The notes: generated from the letters alone by a model not told the origin. Positions 48,767-58,307 are shown, counted from the stretch's first letter. The stretch is DNA of 59,438 bases from UBA9647 sp049522195 (GCA_049522195.1 JBEKOB010000016.1:1-59438); one strand, 5' to 3'. Program-made: numbers and translations.

Positions 48767-49971
48767 TTCACATCCGGTCGAAGGGCAGTGATGTACCGGT
48801 CTTCATAAGAAAGCAACAACATATCCCCCCAGATGACGGGCGAAACCCTGATTCTTCCTTCAACGGCATATTCCCAGATTTTCTCTCCCGTTTGAACGCG
48901 AAGCGCATAGAGCACGCGATCCATCGACCCGACATACACCACATCACCTGCGATCAGAGGGGCGCTGCTCACAACACTCTTTGCCTCGAAGCTCCACACC
49001 TTTTGACCGGAGTCGAGGCTGAGCGCACTAACGATCCCGTTGGAGGCACCGATGAACACAAGACTCTGCGAAGCCGAGGCCGCGGCATAGATCCGCGATC
49101 CGGCGTCATACTTCCAGCGCAGGGCTCCCGTGTGCGCGTCGATTGCATAGAGAACGCTGTCGAGTGATCCGACGATGCACGCCCCTCCCTGAAGTACCGG
49201 TGTGGCAAAGACGCTTGCTCCCGTTTGATACTTCCAGCGCAACTTGCCGGTCAGTCTCTCAACAGCATAGATTGCGCCGTCATCAGATCCGAACGTAATC
49301 ACTTCACCGTCGGACGCAGGCGAAGATCGGATTGGTTTCCGTCGCTCCTTCTCTGCAGTCTCAAACTTCCAGAACTCCATGCCATCTGCTTTCTTCACAG
49401 ATACAAGCGTCCCCTCGAGTGTTGTCACGTAGAGGAACGCTCCCATCATGAGCGGTGACGTCTCGATCGGGCCGTACTGCATTCCCCATTGACGGCTTCC
49501 ATCTTTCAGGAATATCGACGTGAGCGTCTCTTTCCCCTTTGCGCTGGCGACATACGCATAGTTACCATCCAGCACAGGCGTGCCGACCACAGCCGATTCG
49601 AGGGTCGAGAACCCATATCCTTCCCCATCAGAGAGCCTGATCGCATGCAGTTCACCTTTGAGCGTTCCGACGACAATGACACTGTCCTTGACGAGGGGCG
49701 TCCCTGCAATACCGGAAACAGCATCGTATTCCCAGACCGGTTTGAGAGGCGGCGTGACGACTGACGGACTCTGGTTCGTTCGACCGGGGGCTCCTCCGTA
49801 AGTGACCCAGTCAGACGATCGCGCAACGAGGTTTCGTTGCATGCGTATTGCAGTGGAACAGCCTGCGAGCAACAGAATGAGGATCCAGACCGCAGCTCGC
49901 CTCCCTTTGCATCCCAATAGGACGTTTACGGTTGAGCGTTGCGTCTTTGTGATGTGGATACGTTCTTCCAT
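48763..49971 (-). CDS. PQQ-like beta-propeller lipoprotein (BamB-like)
   Basis: 402 residues from ATG 49971, two bases after the stop of the preceding fusion gene. The lipoprotein signal is AAVWILILLLAGCS. The mature part is a seven-to-eight-bladed quinoprotein-type propeller with repeated A-x-D-x-x-T/S-G-x-x-W-type units (LYAIDAHTGALRWKYDAG, IYAVERLTGKLRWKYQTG, LYALRVQTGEKIWEYAVEG). Fold and lipobox match BamB, the outer-membrane assembly lipoprotein. It is upstream of the PEGA gene and downstream of the Omp85-like fusion, so an assembly or secretion role with that barrel is likely (inference). Its real BamB orthology is untested. Confidence 0.85.
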   Translation of the reverse strand: MEERIHITKTQRSTVNVLLGCKGRRAAVWILILLLAGCSTAIRMQRNLVARSSDWVTYGGAPGRTNQSPSVVTPPLKPVWEYDAVSGIAGTPLVKDSVIVVGTLKGELHAIRLSDGEGYGFSTLESAVVGTPVLDGNYAYVASAKGKETLTSIFLKDGSRQWGMQYGPIETSPLMMGAFLYVTTLEGTLVSVKKADGMEFWKFETAEKERRKPIRSSPASDGEVITFGSDDGAIYAVERLTGKLRWKYQTGASVFATPVLQGGACIVGSLDSVLYAIDAHTGALRWKYDAGSRIYAAASASQSLVFIGASNGIVSALSLDSGQKVWSFEAKSVVSSAPLIAGDVVYVGSMDRVLYALRVQTGEKIWEYAVEGRIRVSPVIWGDMLLLSYEDRYITALRPDVK

Positions 49972-49973
49972 TC

Positions 49974-52790
49974 CTAGAAATCCCAGCCGAAAAAGAACTG
50001 ATAGAACAGCCCTTCCTGAAAATTCGCGAGGTTGTTCTCTATTCGCTTGCCGATATCGTAGCGCAACACGAGCACGCCTCCTAAATTGAAGCGAATGCCA
50101 GCACCCACACTCCCAAGCGTCTCGACGTACTTGGCATCCCATGCGCCACCAAAATCCGTGTACACCGCTCCACGAATCGAACTAAACCCGATGCCGCCAA
50201 AGGGGAACCGGATGGCAAGCTGGTCAACGAATGGGAATCTGAGCTCCTGACTTGTGAACCAGAACTTCTGTCCCCGGATTTCCCATCTTGGCCACCCGCG
50301 GAGGTCCCAGCTCCCGCCCATGAAGAAGCGCCGAGCTTCCTTGCCGTCGTTGTACCAGAGGTTGAACCGTGAGGCCAGTGCGCTCCTCGTGGAAAGCCTC
50401 CAGTAGTTGCGGTAGTCGGCAAGGATAGTGTAATAGTTCACATTCGAGTAGCGAATATCAGTGGTATATGCCAGCGTAAGCCGGGCACGACTCCCGTCCA
50501 TCGGTCCGGTGGGACCCCAGAGTGTATTGTCCTGGGTGAAGGAGAATGAACTCGAAACGAGCACCGCCTTGCGCGGAACGGCTTCGATATAGATGTCCTT
50601 ATCCGAATTGCTCAGCGTCAGCCCGGCTTCGATGCGTCGGAATTGCGAGAGCGGATAGCTGAGGACGAAATATCCTCCAAAGGCACGCTCATAATAGAAG
50701 AGGTTAGGATCGGTCAGATCGTAACGATCGCCGGCGAAGTGAAAGATTCCATAATCATAGTTGGTTCGCTGACCGAGCGAAATGTGCGACATAGCGATGT
50801 TGAAGCTCGAGAGAAATTCCGATCGGGCCTGAGCGGTATTGTAAATCAAGAAGTAGTACTGATCATTGCCGAGAACATCGCTCATCGCGATAGCCGCTCC
50901 ACCCGATGTTCCGAAGACGGGATCAGTCGAGATCTGGCTTTGAGCGAGGTCAAGCTTGTATTCCCCGGAGTAACGGAACTCACCAACAACGGAGGAGGCG
51001 TTGACCTTCGGGGCATTCCATTGGTCTTTACTGACATCGTACTTGAAGCTGCGACTGATACTGGCAGAGCTCAGGAGTGACGATACATCTTTAATCTTCT
51101 TGATTTGGAAATTAAAGCCTTCGAACGCGGCGAATACCATCTCGTCCTTGTCTGTCCAACCCGGGTCGAACGCTGCTGTTGAGAAGTGCGTCAACTTCTT
51201 CATGGTTCGTGCGAGCTTGCGCCCGTCCATCTCCATAACCCACACATTCTGGGCGCCATCGATGTCGGACGTGAAAGTGAGCAGTTTTCCGTCTGGCGAC
51301 CAGGCCGGAGAAGTGTAGTTCGCTCTTCCAACCGTCAGGTACTCGATTTCTGCTGTCACAAGGTTGTAGGTGAAGAGGTTCAGGTATCCTTCCTTCCCGT
51401 ACGGATCGCGGTCGGAACTAAATACGATCATGGTTCCATCCGGCGACCAGGCAGGATCCCGATCCTCATAGATATCATTGGTCAGTCGTGTCAGCGCACG
51501 GCTCGTCATATCGAAAATGTAAAGGTCGCTCCTCCCTGCCTTGTCCACCGAAGAGAATGCGATTCGCTTGCCGTCGGGAGACCAGGAGGGGGAACCAAGG
51601 ACAACAAGATCACGGAAGCGGAGAGTTTCCTGCAGCTTATCGCTCTTCAGATTGTAGAGATGAAGCACGTCAGTCTCGCCGCTTTTCGTGACGAAGGCCA
51701 TCAATCCATCTCGTGAAATATCGAGCTTGTTCTGAAGGAGGTGAAATGCCTCAAACTCCGTCGTGTTTTCACCCTGAACCACCATCTCGGGTTCCGGTTT
51801 CTCCTTGTCCAGGTCGACCCGGTAGATACTGCTGTAGCCGGTGTGGTTGCCGATGAAATACAACTCCCTTTTACCATCCCTGTTATAAAAGAGCGGTTTC
51901 GAATTGAATCCGATCTCAATAATGCTCTTGGTCACGCCGCTCGGCAGATCATCCTCGGAGAGAATCGGATAGTATCGTTTCTTGAGAGCGTACGTCCATT
52001 CTTCGTCGAACTCTTTGTAGGTCTTGCCGATGGTCAGCTTCATGACTTCATTGAAGGTGCCCGCCTTCCAGAAATTTTCCATGAGCAGCAGGATCTTCTC
52101 AGGTCCATAACGCTGGGCAATGAAGTCGAGAATATTCTGCCCCTCCTTGTACATCAGGAAGGAACCATAGATCCGATCCATTTCGCTGACCGGCACAACA
52201 TAGTTGCTCAGGACGGCGTCACGCATCACCATTTCGGCCTGTGAGTCCCATGTAGATGACCAGAACTCCGCCAGTCCTTCCGTGAACCAGAGCGGAGGCT
52301 CTCGATCCTGCGAAATACGATGATCGAGCAGGACACGATTGATCATACTGTGCATGAACACGTGCACAAGCTCGTGGCGAATCACGTGTTGGAATCGCTG
52401 CATCGAACCATCGTACGGAATGACGACGCGTCCCTTGACGAACTCGAAGAATCCACCGACACCTTCGGGAATGAATCCTGACGCGATGTTTGTCTGCTCA
52501 AAATGGAGGTGGGAGCTGTAAAACACCAGGGGAATCCGGTGACCGATGCTGAAATTGAACCGCTGCTCATGGGATTTATAGCTCTCCTCGGCGAAGAACG
52601 CTCCGCGCTCGGCCAGCTCCTTCATCTCGGTGTAATAATAGATGTCGAAATGTTCGGTGCGCAGGATCTTCCACTCAAAGCGGGTGTATTGAACCTTGTT
52701 TCGCCCGAAGTAGTAGAATTGAGCCGAGGCTGTCTGGACAAGAAGGAAGAGAAGAAGGGAATATTTGAGAACCCGGGCGATCACTATCAA
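49974..52790 (-). CDS. Peptidase MA - TolB-like propeller - Omp85/BamA barrel fusion
   Basis: 938 residues, exported (YSLLLFLLVQTASAQ). Residues ~40-280 hold a gluzincin-type zinc protease site, HELVH at 139-143 with the third ligand Glu171 in WFTEGLAEF. From ~300 to 560 is a TolB-like PD40 propeller (PSWSPDGKRIAFSSVD, PAWSPDGTMIVFSSDRD, PAWSPDGKLLTFTSDIDG). From ~630 is an Omp85-superfamily barrel with the GGSWDLRGWPRWEIRG motif (LRGW in place of the usual RGY/F), LRFPF..., LRYDIGKRIE and a terminal aromatic (FFFGWDF). It starts at TTG 52790 or GTG 52784, upstream of a BamB-like lipoprotein. The protease site looks intact. Confidence 0.88.
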   Translation of the reverse strand: MIVIARVLKYSLLLFLLVQTASAQFYYFGRNKVQYTRFEWKILRTEHFDIYYYTEMKELAERGAFFAEESYKSHEQRFNFSIGHRIPLVFYSSHLHFEQTNIASGFIPEGVGGFFEFVKGRVVIPYDGSMQRFQHVIRHELVHVFMHSMINRVLLDHRISQDREPPLWFTEGLAEFWSSTWDSQAEMVMRDAVLSNYVVPVSEMDRIYGSFLMYKEGQNILDFIAQRYGPEKILLLMENFWKAGTFNEVMKLTIGKTYKEFDEEWTYALKKRYYPILSEDDLPSGVTKSIIEIGFNSKPLFYNRDGKRELYFIGNHTGYSSIYRVDLDKEKPEPEMVVQGENTTEFEAFHLLQNKLDISRDGLMAFVTKSGETDVLHLYNLKSDKLQETLRFRDLVVLGSPSWSPDGKRIAFSSVDKAGRSDLYIFDMTSRALTRLTNDIYEDRDPAWSPDGTMIVFSSDRDPYGKEGYLNLFTYNLVTAEIEYLTVGRANYTSPAWSPDGKLLTFTSDIDGAQNVWVMEMDGRKLARTMKKLTHFSTAAFDPGWTDKDEMVFAAFEGFNFQIKKIKDVSSLLSSASISRSFKYDVSKDQWNAPKVNASSVVGEFRYSGEYKLDLAQSQISTDPVFGTSGGAAIAMSDVLGNDQYYFLIYNTAQARSEFLSSFNIAMSHISLGQRTNYDYGIFHFAGDRYDLTDPNLFYYERAFGGYFVLSYPLSQFRRIEAGLTLSNSDKDIYIEAVPRKAVLVSSSFSFTQDNTLWGPTGPMDGSRARLTLAYTTDIRYSNVNYYTILADYRNYWRLSTRSALASRFNLWYNDGKEARRFFMGGSWDLRGWPRWEIRGQKFWFTSQELRFPFVDQLAIRFPFGGIGFSSIRGAVYTDFGGAWDAKYVETLGSVGAGIRFNLGGVLVLRYDIGKRIENNLANFQEGLFYQFFFGWDF

Positions 52791-52852
52791 TGAAACGTAG
52801 AAGTTGGGAGTTGAGTTTCGTGAATAGAGGCATCGTTAGTTCGGAAGGGCGT

Positions 52853-52966
52853 TCATTGGTTAAAAGGTTAATTGGTGAGTTGGTTCATGAGATTGCCGTC
52901 CTGGATCCACGCACGAATCAACCACTCGCCAATGAACCAATCACAAATTAACCAACCACCAATCAA
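52853..52966. repeat. Imperfect inverted repeat between two operons
   Basis: The segment 52853-52889 (ATTGGTTAAAAGG... to ...GGTTCATGA) is nearly the reverse complement of 52932-52966 (AATGAACCAATCAC... to ...ACCACCAATC), separated by about 40 bases. Simple AACCAAT-type motifs recur on both sides. It may be a terminator for the PGI/PMI operon, read in the minus direction, or a relic of a repeat element. There is no clean T-run. Confidence 0.45.
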
Positions 52967-52991
52967 CTACCACGAATTAACGACTAACCGA

Positions 52992-54047
52992 TCACGCTTT
53001 GGCCAGCTCACTCTTCAAATACTCGATAACCTTCACAGGGGTAGGGTTTTGTTTGTTGAGGATCGCCAGGTAGTAGCTCACCCAATCACCCACATAGACA
53101 AGCGAAATGATCCTCGCCAGCAACGATCTGCCTTCGCTCCAGACTTCCAGAACGTCCGAAGCAAATGATTTGACGATTTTCTTCGTGATTTCTTCGCGCA
53201 GCTGAACGCGCGGATGTGTACCGCGGTCTCGAAGAAATACCACCGTCATCTTTTTCATCAAGCCGCGATCCACCTTCCATCCCACGATTTCGTTATGATT
53301 CATTTCGGGAAGAACGTGACCGAATGAGAGTTGTTTGGCATTTTCACTGACCTGACCGCGCCACCGGACGTTGACGGCATCCAGATGATCGGAGGCGGAA
53401 TAGAAGATCGGAAGTCTTCCGTGCAGATGTGCTGCGACGTTCAGCGGGAAATTTCCCGGACTCGCGGGATCCCGATAAATCTGGGACCGGAATTTCAAAC
53501 CGCTGATTGTTTCTTTGATATCGCGCTGCTGAGACCGGATGAAACCCAATCTGGCGAGAGCGATGAGGAGGGGAAAAAAAGAATACCCGAGCGCTGCGCG
53601 GGGTTGCAGACCGGACGGAACTTTGATGCACGCATGGTTGTGCTTGCATGCGAGGCGCTCCACTTCACCGCCTGTGGTTATGCATAGTACTTTCGCTTTG
53701 CGCCGGATCGCGTCCCGGTATGACGAAAGCGTCTCCTCCGTATTACCGGAATAACTTGAGACGATGACGAGTGTCTTCCTGTTAACGAACGCAGGGAGTG
53801 TGTAGGACCGGTTGACCGCAAAGGGGACGTTGAGCTCGCCTGACAGGTACGAGCGCATCAAGTCGCCACCGATGGCCGAGCCCCCCATCCCTGTCAGGAC
53901 AATCGAAGTGATTCCGCCGGTGTTGAGTGTGAGAGGAGCCTTTGTGGCAATCCGCACCGCGTCTTCAACCTGGAGCGGGAAATCGCAGAGCCAGCTGTAC
54001 ATTGCGGTCGGGTCAACCCGCCTGATATCATCGAGTGTGAGCTTCAA
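52992..54047 (-). CDS. Bifunctional phosphoglucose/phosphomannose isomerase
   Basis: 351 residues. It converts glucose-6-P or mannose-6-P to fructose-6-P. The SIS-type first domain has IVLTGMGGSAIGGDLMRSYL and VIVSSYSGNTEETLSSY, and ITTGGEVERLA; the second has PEMNHNEIVGWK with the catalytic-type Glu/His. This is the PGI/PMI type seen in archaea and several bacterial phyla, not the classic long Pgi. The start is TTG 54047 (LKLTLDDIRRVD), since the next ATG is within a conserved segment. Last gene of the fni-polyprenyl synthase-ptsH-ptsI unit, with a gap of 57 bases after ptsI. Confidence 0.9.
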   Translation of the reverse strand: MKLTLDDIRRVDPTAMYSWLCDFPLQVEDAVRIATKAPLTLNTGGITSIVLTGMGGSAIGGDLMRSYLSGELNVPFAVNRSYTLPAFVNRKTLVIVSSYSGNTEETLSSYRDAIRRKAKVLCITTGGEVERLACKHNHACIKVPSGLQPRAALGYSFFPLLIALARLGFIRSQQRDIKETISGLKFRSQIYRDPASPGNFPLNVAAHLHGRLPIFYSASDHLDAVNVRWRGQVSENAKQLSFGHVLPEMNHNEIVGWKVDRGLMKKMTVVFLRDRGTHPRVQLREEITKKIVKSFASDVLEVWSEGRSLLARIISLVYVGDWVSYYLAILNKQNPTPVKVIEYLKSELAKA

Positions 54048-54104
54048 GGTTTTCTTCTGCAGTAAGTGGAAGTGGTTATGAGTCGTGACAGAGCGGCAGG
54101 GTTC

Positions 54105-55868
54105 TCAATCGGTCGGGATGTCGGGGAATTTCTTCTGCATGATCGATTTGAGAAGATCCTTGATTTCAACTTCGGTCTTGAGCATGAGCACCTGCTTGGC
54201 AACCTTCTGTGCCTCTGAGTACTTCACAGAGCGGATGATCTTCTTGATCTCGGGGAGCATATTCGGTACAACGCTGAACTCATCAAGCCCGAGGCCTAAC
54301 AGCAAGATAGTGGCAAGCGGGTCACCGGCCATCTCACCGCACATACCAACCCACACCCCCTTCTCTTTCCCCCGATCGATGATGCGGCGCAGGAAACGGA
54401 CCACAGCCGGATTGAATTCCTGGTAGAGACTTGAGACGACATCGTTCCCGCGATCGACGGCGAGCACGTACTGGATAAGATCGTTCGTGCCGATGGAGAG
54501 AAAGTCCACTTCCTCGGCAAGGTCCTCCGCAATCACTGCTGCCGACGGGACTTCAATCATCACACCGACCTTAAGCCTCGCATCAAACGGGATGCCCTCC
54601 TTGCGAAGCTGATGTTTTGCCTGGTCGAGGATTTTTTTGGCGCGTCGGACCTCACTCAGGTTTGATACCATCGGAAACATCACTGCAACATTCTTTCTGG
54701 TACTTGCACGGAGAATTGCTCGAAGCTGCTCAAGGAACAATTCGGGTTTGTCAAGCAAAACCCGGATACCACGCCATCCCAGGAATGGATTGTTCTCTTT
54801 CACCGACTGGGCCATAACCTTGTCACCACCGATATCGAACGTCCGGATGATGACATGCTTCGGGTACATCGTCTCAGCGAGAAGCTTGTACTGGTTGAAC
54901 TGTTCTTCTTCCGTGGGGAACACTTCTTTCCCAACGATGAGGTACTCAGAACGGTACAGACCGATTCCGTCAGCCCCCTGGAGCTTGATGAAATCCAATT
55001 CCTGCTCGAATTCCACGTTCACCGACAGTTCGACGCGACGGTGATCCAGCGTTTCGGCAGGCAGATCGCGGAGCCCGGAAAGTCGAGCTTCGAATTCCTG
55101 ATAGCGGACCCGTTTGGCCTCAAACCGCTTGACTGTCTCTTCCGAAGGATCCAGGACCACCTCACCGCTGTAGCCGTCGAGAACGATCTGTTCGGCATCA
55201 TGCGCCTGATGTGAGATTGTCTTGAGCCCAACAACTGCCGGGATCTTCAACGCTCTCGAAAGTAACGCAGTGTGGGAAGTGATACCACCAATATCGGTTG
55301 CATAGCCGAGGACTGCGTTGCGACTGAGAATAACCGTATCAGGTGCGGTGAGATTCTGTGAAACGATGACCGACGATCCCTCAAGACGCGAAATGACCCG
55401 CTGTTCCTGGAGGTTCCGCAGAATCCTGTTCCGCACATCTTCGACGTCGTTTGCCCGCTCATGCGTGTACTCATCCTTGGAAGCGAGCATAATTCTGTGG
55501 TACTTTTCAATTTCTGTCTGGACAACGAATTCCGCGTTTTTCAGTTCACCACGGATCCGGGCATCGACGGCATCAAAAAGGACTGCATCTTCGAGGAACA
55601 TCAACTGGGCTTCGAAGATCTTCACCTTGTCCTCACCAAGCTTTTTCTCCGCAAACTCCAGGATCTTCCGCAGTTCCTTGTGCGAGCGTGCGATCGCCTG
55701 TTCCAAGCGGTCAAGCTCGTGCTCCACTTCTTCAGGCAGAATGGAGCGCTCCTCGATCACGGGAGTGTGTTTGACGTAGACATAGACCGGACCGATGGCA
55801 ATACCCGGCGACGCGGGGATGCCTTTGAGGACGGTCTCTTCTTTCTTATGTGGATCTTCTGTTTTCAC
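54105..55868 (-). CDS. ptsI: Phosphoenolpyruvate-protein phosphotransferase (Enzyme I)
   Basis: 587 residues. Enzyme I takes phosphate from PEP and passes it to HPr. Phospho-His199 is in GGITSHTALLSRAL; the PEP-binding barrel has GADGIGLYRSEYLI, FDIGGDKVM, MFPMVSNLSEVRRAK, SIGTNDLIQYVLAVDRGN and the active-site Cys in GMCGEMAGDP. Start is GTG 55868. It follows ptsH by 62 bases. No sugar-specific EII gene lies in the window, so the pair may be regulatory here. Confidence 0.96.
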   Translation of the reverse strand: MKTEDPHKKEETVLKGIPASPGIAIGPVYVYVKHTPVIEERSILPEEVEHELDRLEQAIARSHKELRKILEFAEKKLGEDKVKIFEAQLMFLEDAVLFDAVDARIRGELKNAEFVVQTEIEKYHRIMLASKDEYTHERANDVEDVRNRILRNLQEQRVISRLEGSSVIVSQNLTAPDTVILSRNAVLGYATDIGGITSHTALLSRALKIPAVVGLKTISHQAHDAEQIVLDGYSGEVVLDPSEETVKRFEAKRVRYQEFEARLSGLRDLPAETLDHRRVELSVNVEFEQELDFIKLQGADGIGLYRSEYLIVGKEVFPTEEEQFNQYKLLAETMYPKHVIIRTFDIGGDKVMAQSVKENNPFLGWRGIRVLLDKPELFLEQLRAILRASTRKNVAVMFPMVSNLSEVRRAKKILDQAKHQLRKEGIPFDARLKVGVMIEVPSAAVIAEDLAEEVDFLSIGTNDLIQYVLAVDRGNDVVSSLYQEFNPAVVRFLRRIIDRGKEKGVWVGMCGEMAGDPLATILLLGLGLDEFSVVPNMLPEIKKIIRSVKYSEAQKVAKQVLMLKTEVEIKDLLKSIMQKKFPDIPTD

Positions 55869-55930
55869 GCTACCCCGGTCATTCGACCATCATATTCTGT
55901 CACTGCTATACGGGTTTTCGGAAATCTCTT

Positions 55931-56197
55931 TCACTTCTCATCGAAGCCGCGTTCGAAGAGGTCCACCATCGCCCTACACGCCTCTTCCTCTCCTTCGCCA
56001 GAAAACCGGAGCAGGAGTTTCGATCCCTGTTCCGCGGCGAGCGTCATCACGCCGATGATGCTCTTCCCGTTGATCTCGATTCCATCCTTCTCGATGAAGA
56101 ATTCCGCCTTGTACTTCGCAGCCAGTTTCACCAACGTGGCCGCCGGACGAGTGTGAAGCCCAGCTCTATTCTTAATCGTCACTTCGCATTGAATCAT
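55931..56197 (-). CDS. ptsH: Phosphocarrier protein HPr
   Basis: 88 residues. It carries phosphate from Enzyme I on His15 (NRAGLHTRPAA) and has Ser46 in NGKSIIGVMTLAA, the site of HPr kinase regulation in bacteria that have that kinase. The C-terminus GEGEEEACRAMVDLFERGF is typical. It starts at ATG 56197, 18 bases after the polyprenyl synthase stop, and precedes ptsI. Confidence 0.96.
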   Translation of the reverse strand: MIQCEVTIKNRAGLHTRPAATLVKLAAKYKAEFFIEKDGIEINGKSIIGVMTLAAEQGSKLLLRFSGEGEEEACRAMVDLFERGFDEK

Positions 56198-56215
56198 GCG
56201 TCCCCGAACCCCTCT

Positions 56216-57217
56216 TCAAAATGTCCGGTTAAGCAACATGTCGGCGAACCACTCCAGCATGGCCTGTGCGCGGGACGAAGGAAGCCGATGAAGTTCGCTC
56301 TTCGCTTTCGCGATATCTTGCTCAATCCGGCATCGGGCAACTGCAATCGCCCCGGATTCAAGATAGATTCTCCGGTATTCCGGAATGAGATCAGCCCTTC
56401 CCCCTTTGTTTCTGACGATGTCGAGGAGCAGTTCCTTGTCCTGTCCCCGGGTCGTGCGAAGCGCTTCGAGCAGGAGAAACGTTTTCTTCCCTTCCGTCAA
56501 ATCTCCCCCCACGGGTTTTCCAAGCTCTTTTTCATCAGCGATGATGTCCAGCAGATCATCCTGAATCTGGAATGCGCGACCGACATGCTCGCCATAGCGC
56601 CGAAGGGCGCTGATCGATACGCGATCACCATTCCCCACCAGGCCACCAATTTCTGCTGACACGGCAACCATCTTCGCCGTCTTTTTTTCGATCATCAGAA
56701 GATATTCGTCGACCGTTACCGTCGATCGTGTTTCAAACTCTTTGTCGTATGCCTGACCTTCACACACCTCCACTACTCCTTCGGTGAAGATTTTGGCGAT
56801 CTCCTGGATATGCGGGGACTTTGTCTGCAACAACGCCCGATACGCCAGTGCAAGCAACTCATCTCCAACAAGGATTGCGACGTTTGTGTCCCATTTGGTG
56901 TGTACTGTCTTCCGTCCGCGCCTCGACCCGGAATTATCCATGATGTCGTCGTGGACGAGCGTAAAGTTGTGCAGAATCTCAATGGCAGCTCCGGCATGCA
57001 GCGCCTTCCTGACGTTGCCTCCTACTGCCTCACACGAGAGAAGCAGAAGCACCGGACGGATTCTCTTTCCTCCGGCAGCAAGGACATACTCCGACGGCTC
57101 GTAGAGTGAGCGTGGCAAACGATCCTTGATGATGCCCGCGAGGGTCCCCTCAACGAGCTTTTTGTAGCGATCGTATTGTCGGGCGTGCGACAGGGAATTC
57201 CTCGTGTGTGGATTCAT
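56216..57217 (-). CDS. Polyprenyl diphosphate synthase
   Basis: 333 residues from ATG 57217, overlapping the fni stop by 4 bases (ATGA). It elongates isoprenoid diphosphates from IPP. First Asp-rich motif DDIMDNSGSRRGR (DDxxD type), second DDLLDIIAD, with GGKRIRPVLLLLSCEA and LGKPVGGDLTEGKKTFLL. The chain length cannot be read with certainty; FPP/GGPP or longer products for quinone or carrier lipid are possible. Translationally coupled to the IPP isomerase. Confidence 0.92.
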   Translation of the reverse strand: MNPHTRNSLSHARQYDRYKKLVEGTLAGIIKDRLPRSLYEPSEYVLAAGGKRIRPVLLLLSCEAVGGNVRKALHAGAAIEILHNFTLVHDDIMDNSGSRRGRKTVHTKWDTNVAILVGDELLALAYRALLQTKSPHIQEIAKIFTEGVVEVCEGQAYDKEFETRSTVTVDEYLLMIEKKTAKMVAVSAEIGGLVGNGDRVSISALRRYGEHVGRAFQIQDDLLDIIADEKELGKPVGGDLTEGKKTFLLLEALRTTRGQDKELLLDIVRNKGGRADLIPEYRRIYLESGAIAVARCRIEQDIAKAKSELHRLPSSRAQAMLEWFADMLLNRTF

Positions 57218-58287
57218 GCTTTGAGCACCAACTGCTGAGCCTGGAGATCGGCTATCGTCCGTGACCCTGTAAGAAACATTGCACCTTTGAGTTCCATTTC
57301 CCATGCGTCGATCTTCGCCAGGAGCGCTTTCGTTCCACCAGCTTCAAGTTCCTGGAGCATCAGCCGGGCCGCACCCGCCAAATCACCACCGAACGCAATT
57401 GCCTTGGCAACATCCAGCCCGCCTGCGATTCCGCCTGATGCAATGACCGTTAATGACGGTGTCTGGATCTTGAGACTGCAAACCTGCCGCAGAGCATCAA
57501 CAGTCGGGATTCCCCAATCCCAGAACGACTGAGCCGCCCGCTTCTTTTCCCCCGAATCTCTGGTGTGCTTCCCGGTTTTCTTGGAGCGACGAATAATCTC
57601 AACGCCTGCCCAACTCGTCCCTCCTGCGCCAGCCACATCGATGATCCTGATGCCGGCATCGACGAGTCTTCTCGCCACTGAGAGCGAGATGCCGGCTCCG
57701 ATTTCTTTAATGATGACGGGAATCGGGAGCTCTCGCACAAGCATCTCAATGCCCCTGAGGACTCCGCGGAATTCAGGATTTCCCTCCGGCTGGAGAAATT
57801 CCTGAAGTGGATTGAGATGGACAGCGAACGCGTCTGCCTTGATCAGATCGGCGAGACGCTTGATGGTCGATACGTCCTTGAGCTTTGCTACTTCTGCTCC
57901 TCCGATATTCCCAAAGACCGGGATATCGGGAGCGACTTCCCGTACGATACTAAACGAGCGATGGAATTTTGTATCTTGAATTGCCTGTCGCTGGCTTCCG
58001 ACTCCCATCGCAAGTTGTTTCTCGGCACACACTTCGGCCAACAGGCGATTGATCCGCGTGGCGTCCTCATACCCGCCCGTCATGCTCGAAATCAAAAACG
58101 GCAGCGAGAGCCGCTTGCCCAGGAATTTCGTCGACGGATCGACTTCGGAAAAATCAAGCTCCGGGAGGGCATTGTGTTGAAACTCCCAACGCTCAAAGCC
58201 GGGTGTCTTCGTCTGGAAGGAGACATCCCGACCTATGGTCAGCTCAACATGTTCTTGCTTGCGTGAGGATATGCGAAGGGGTTTCAT
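57214..58287 (-). CDS. fni: Isopentenyl-diphosphate delta-isomerase, type 2
   Basis: 357 residues. FMN- and NADPH-dependent isomerase interconverting IPP and DMAPP. Segments: PFLISSMTGGYEDATRINR, MGVGSQRQAI, VFGNIGGAEV, AVHLNPLQEFLQPEGN, VIIKEIGAGISLSVARRL, DVAGAGGTSWAGVE, VIASGGIAGGLDVAKAIAFGGDLAGAARL. It opens a five-gene operon with polyprenyl synthase, ptsH, ptsI and PGI/PMI. Confidence 0.95.
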   Translation of the reverse strand: MKPLRISSRKQEHVELTIGRDVSFQTKTPGFERWEFQHNALPELDFSEVDPSTKFLGKRLSLPFLISSMTGGYEDATRINRLLAEVCAEKQLAMGVGSQRQAIQDTKFHRSFSIVREVAPDIPVFGNIGGAEVAKLKDVSTIKRLADLIKADAFAVHLNPLQEFLQPEGNPEFRGVLRGIEMLVRELPIPVIIKEIGAGISLSVARRLVDAGIRIIDVAGAGGTSWAGVEIIRRSKKTGKHTRDSGEKKRAAQSFWDWGIPTVDALRQVCSLKIQTPSLTVIASGGIAGGLDVAKAIAFGGDLAGAARLMLQELEAGGTKALLAKIDAWEMELKGAMFLTGSRTIADLQAQQLVLKA

Positions 58288-58307
58288 GCCGCACGAGATT
58301 TGCAGGC

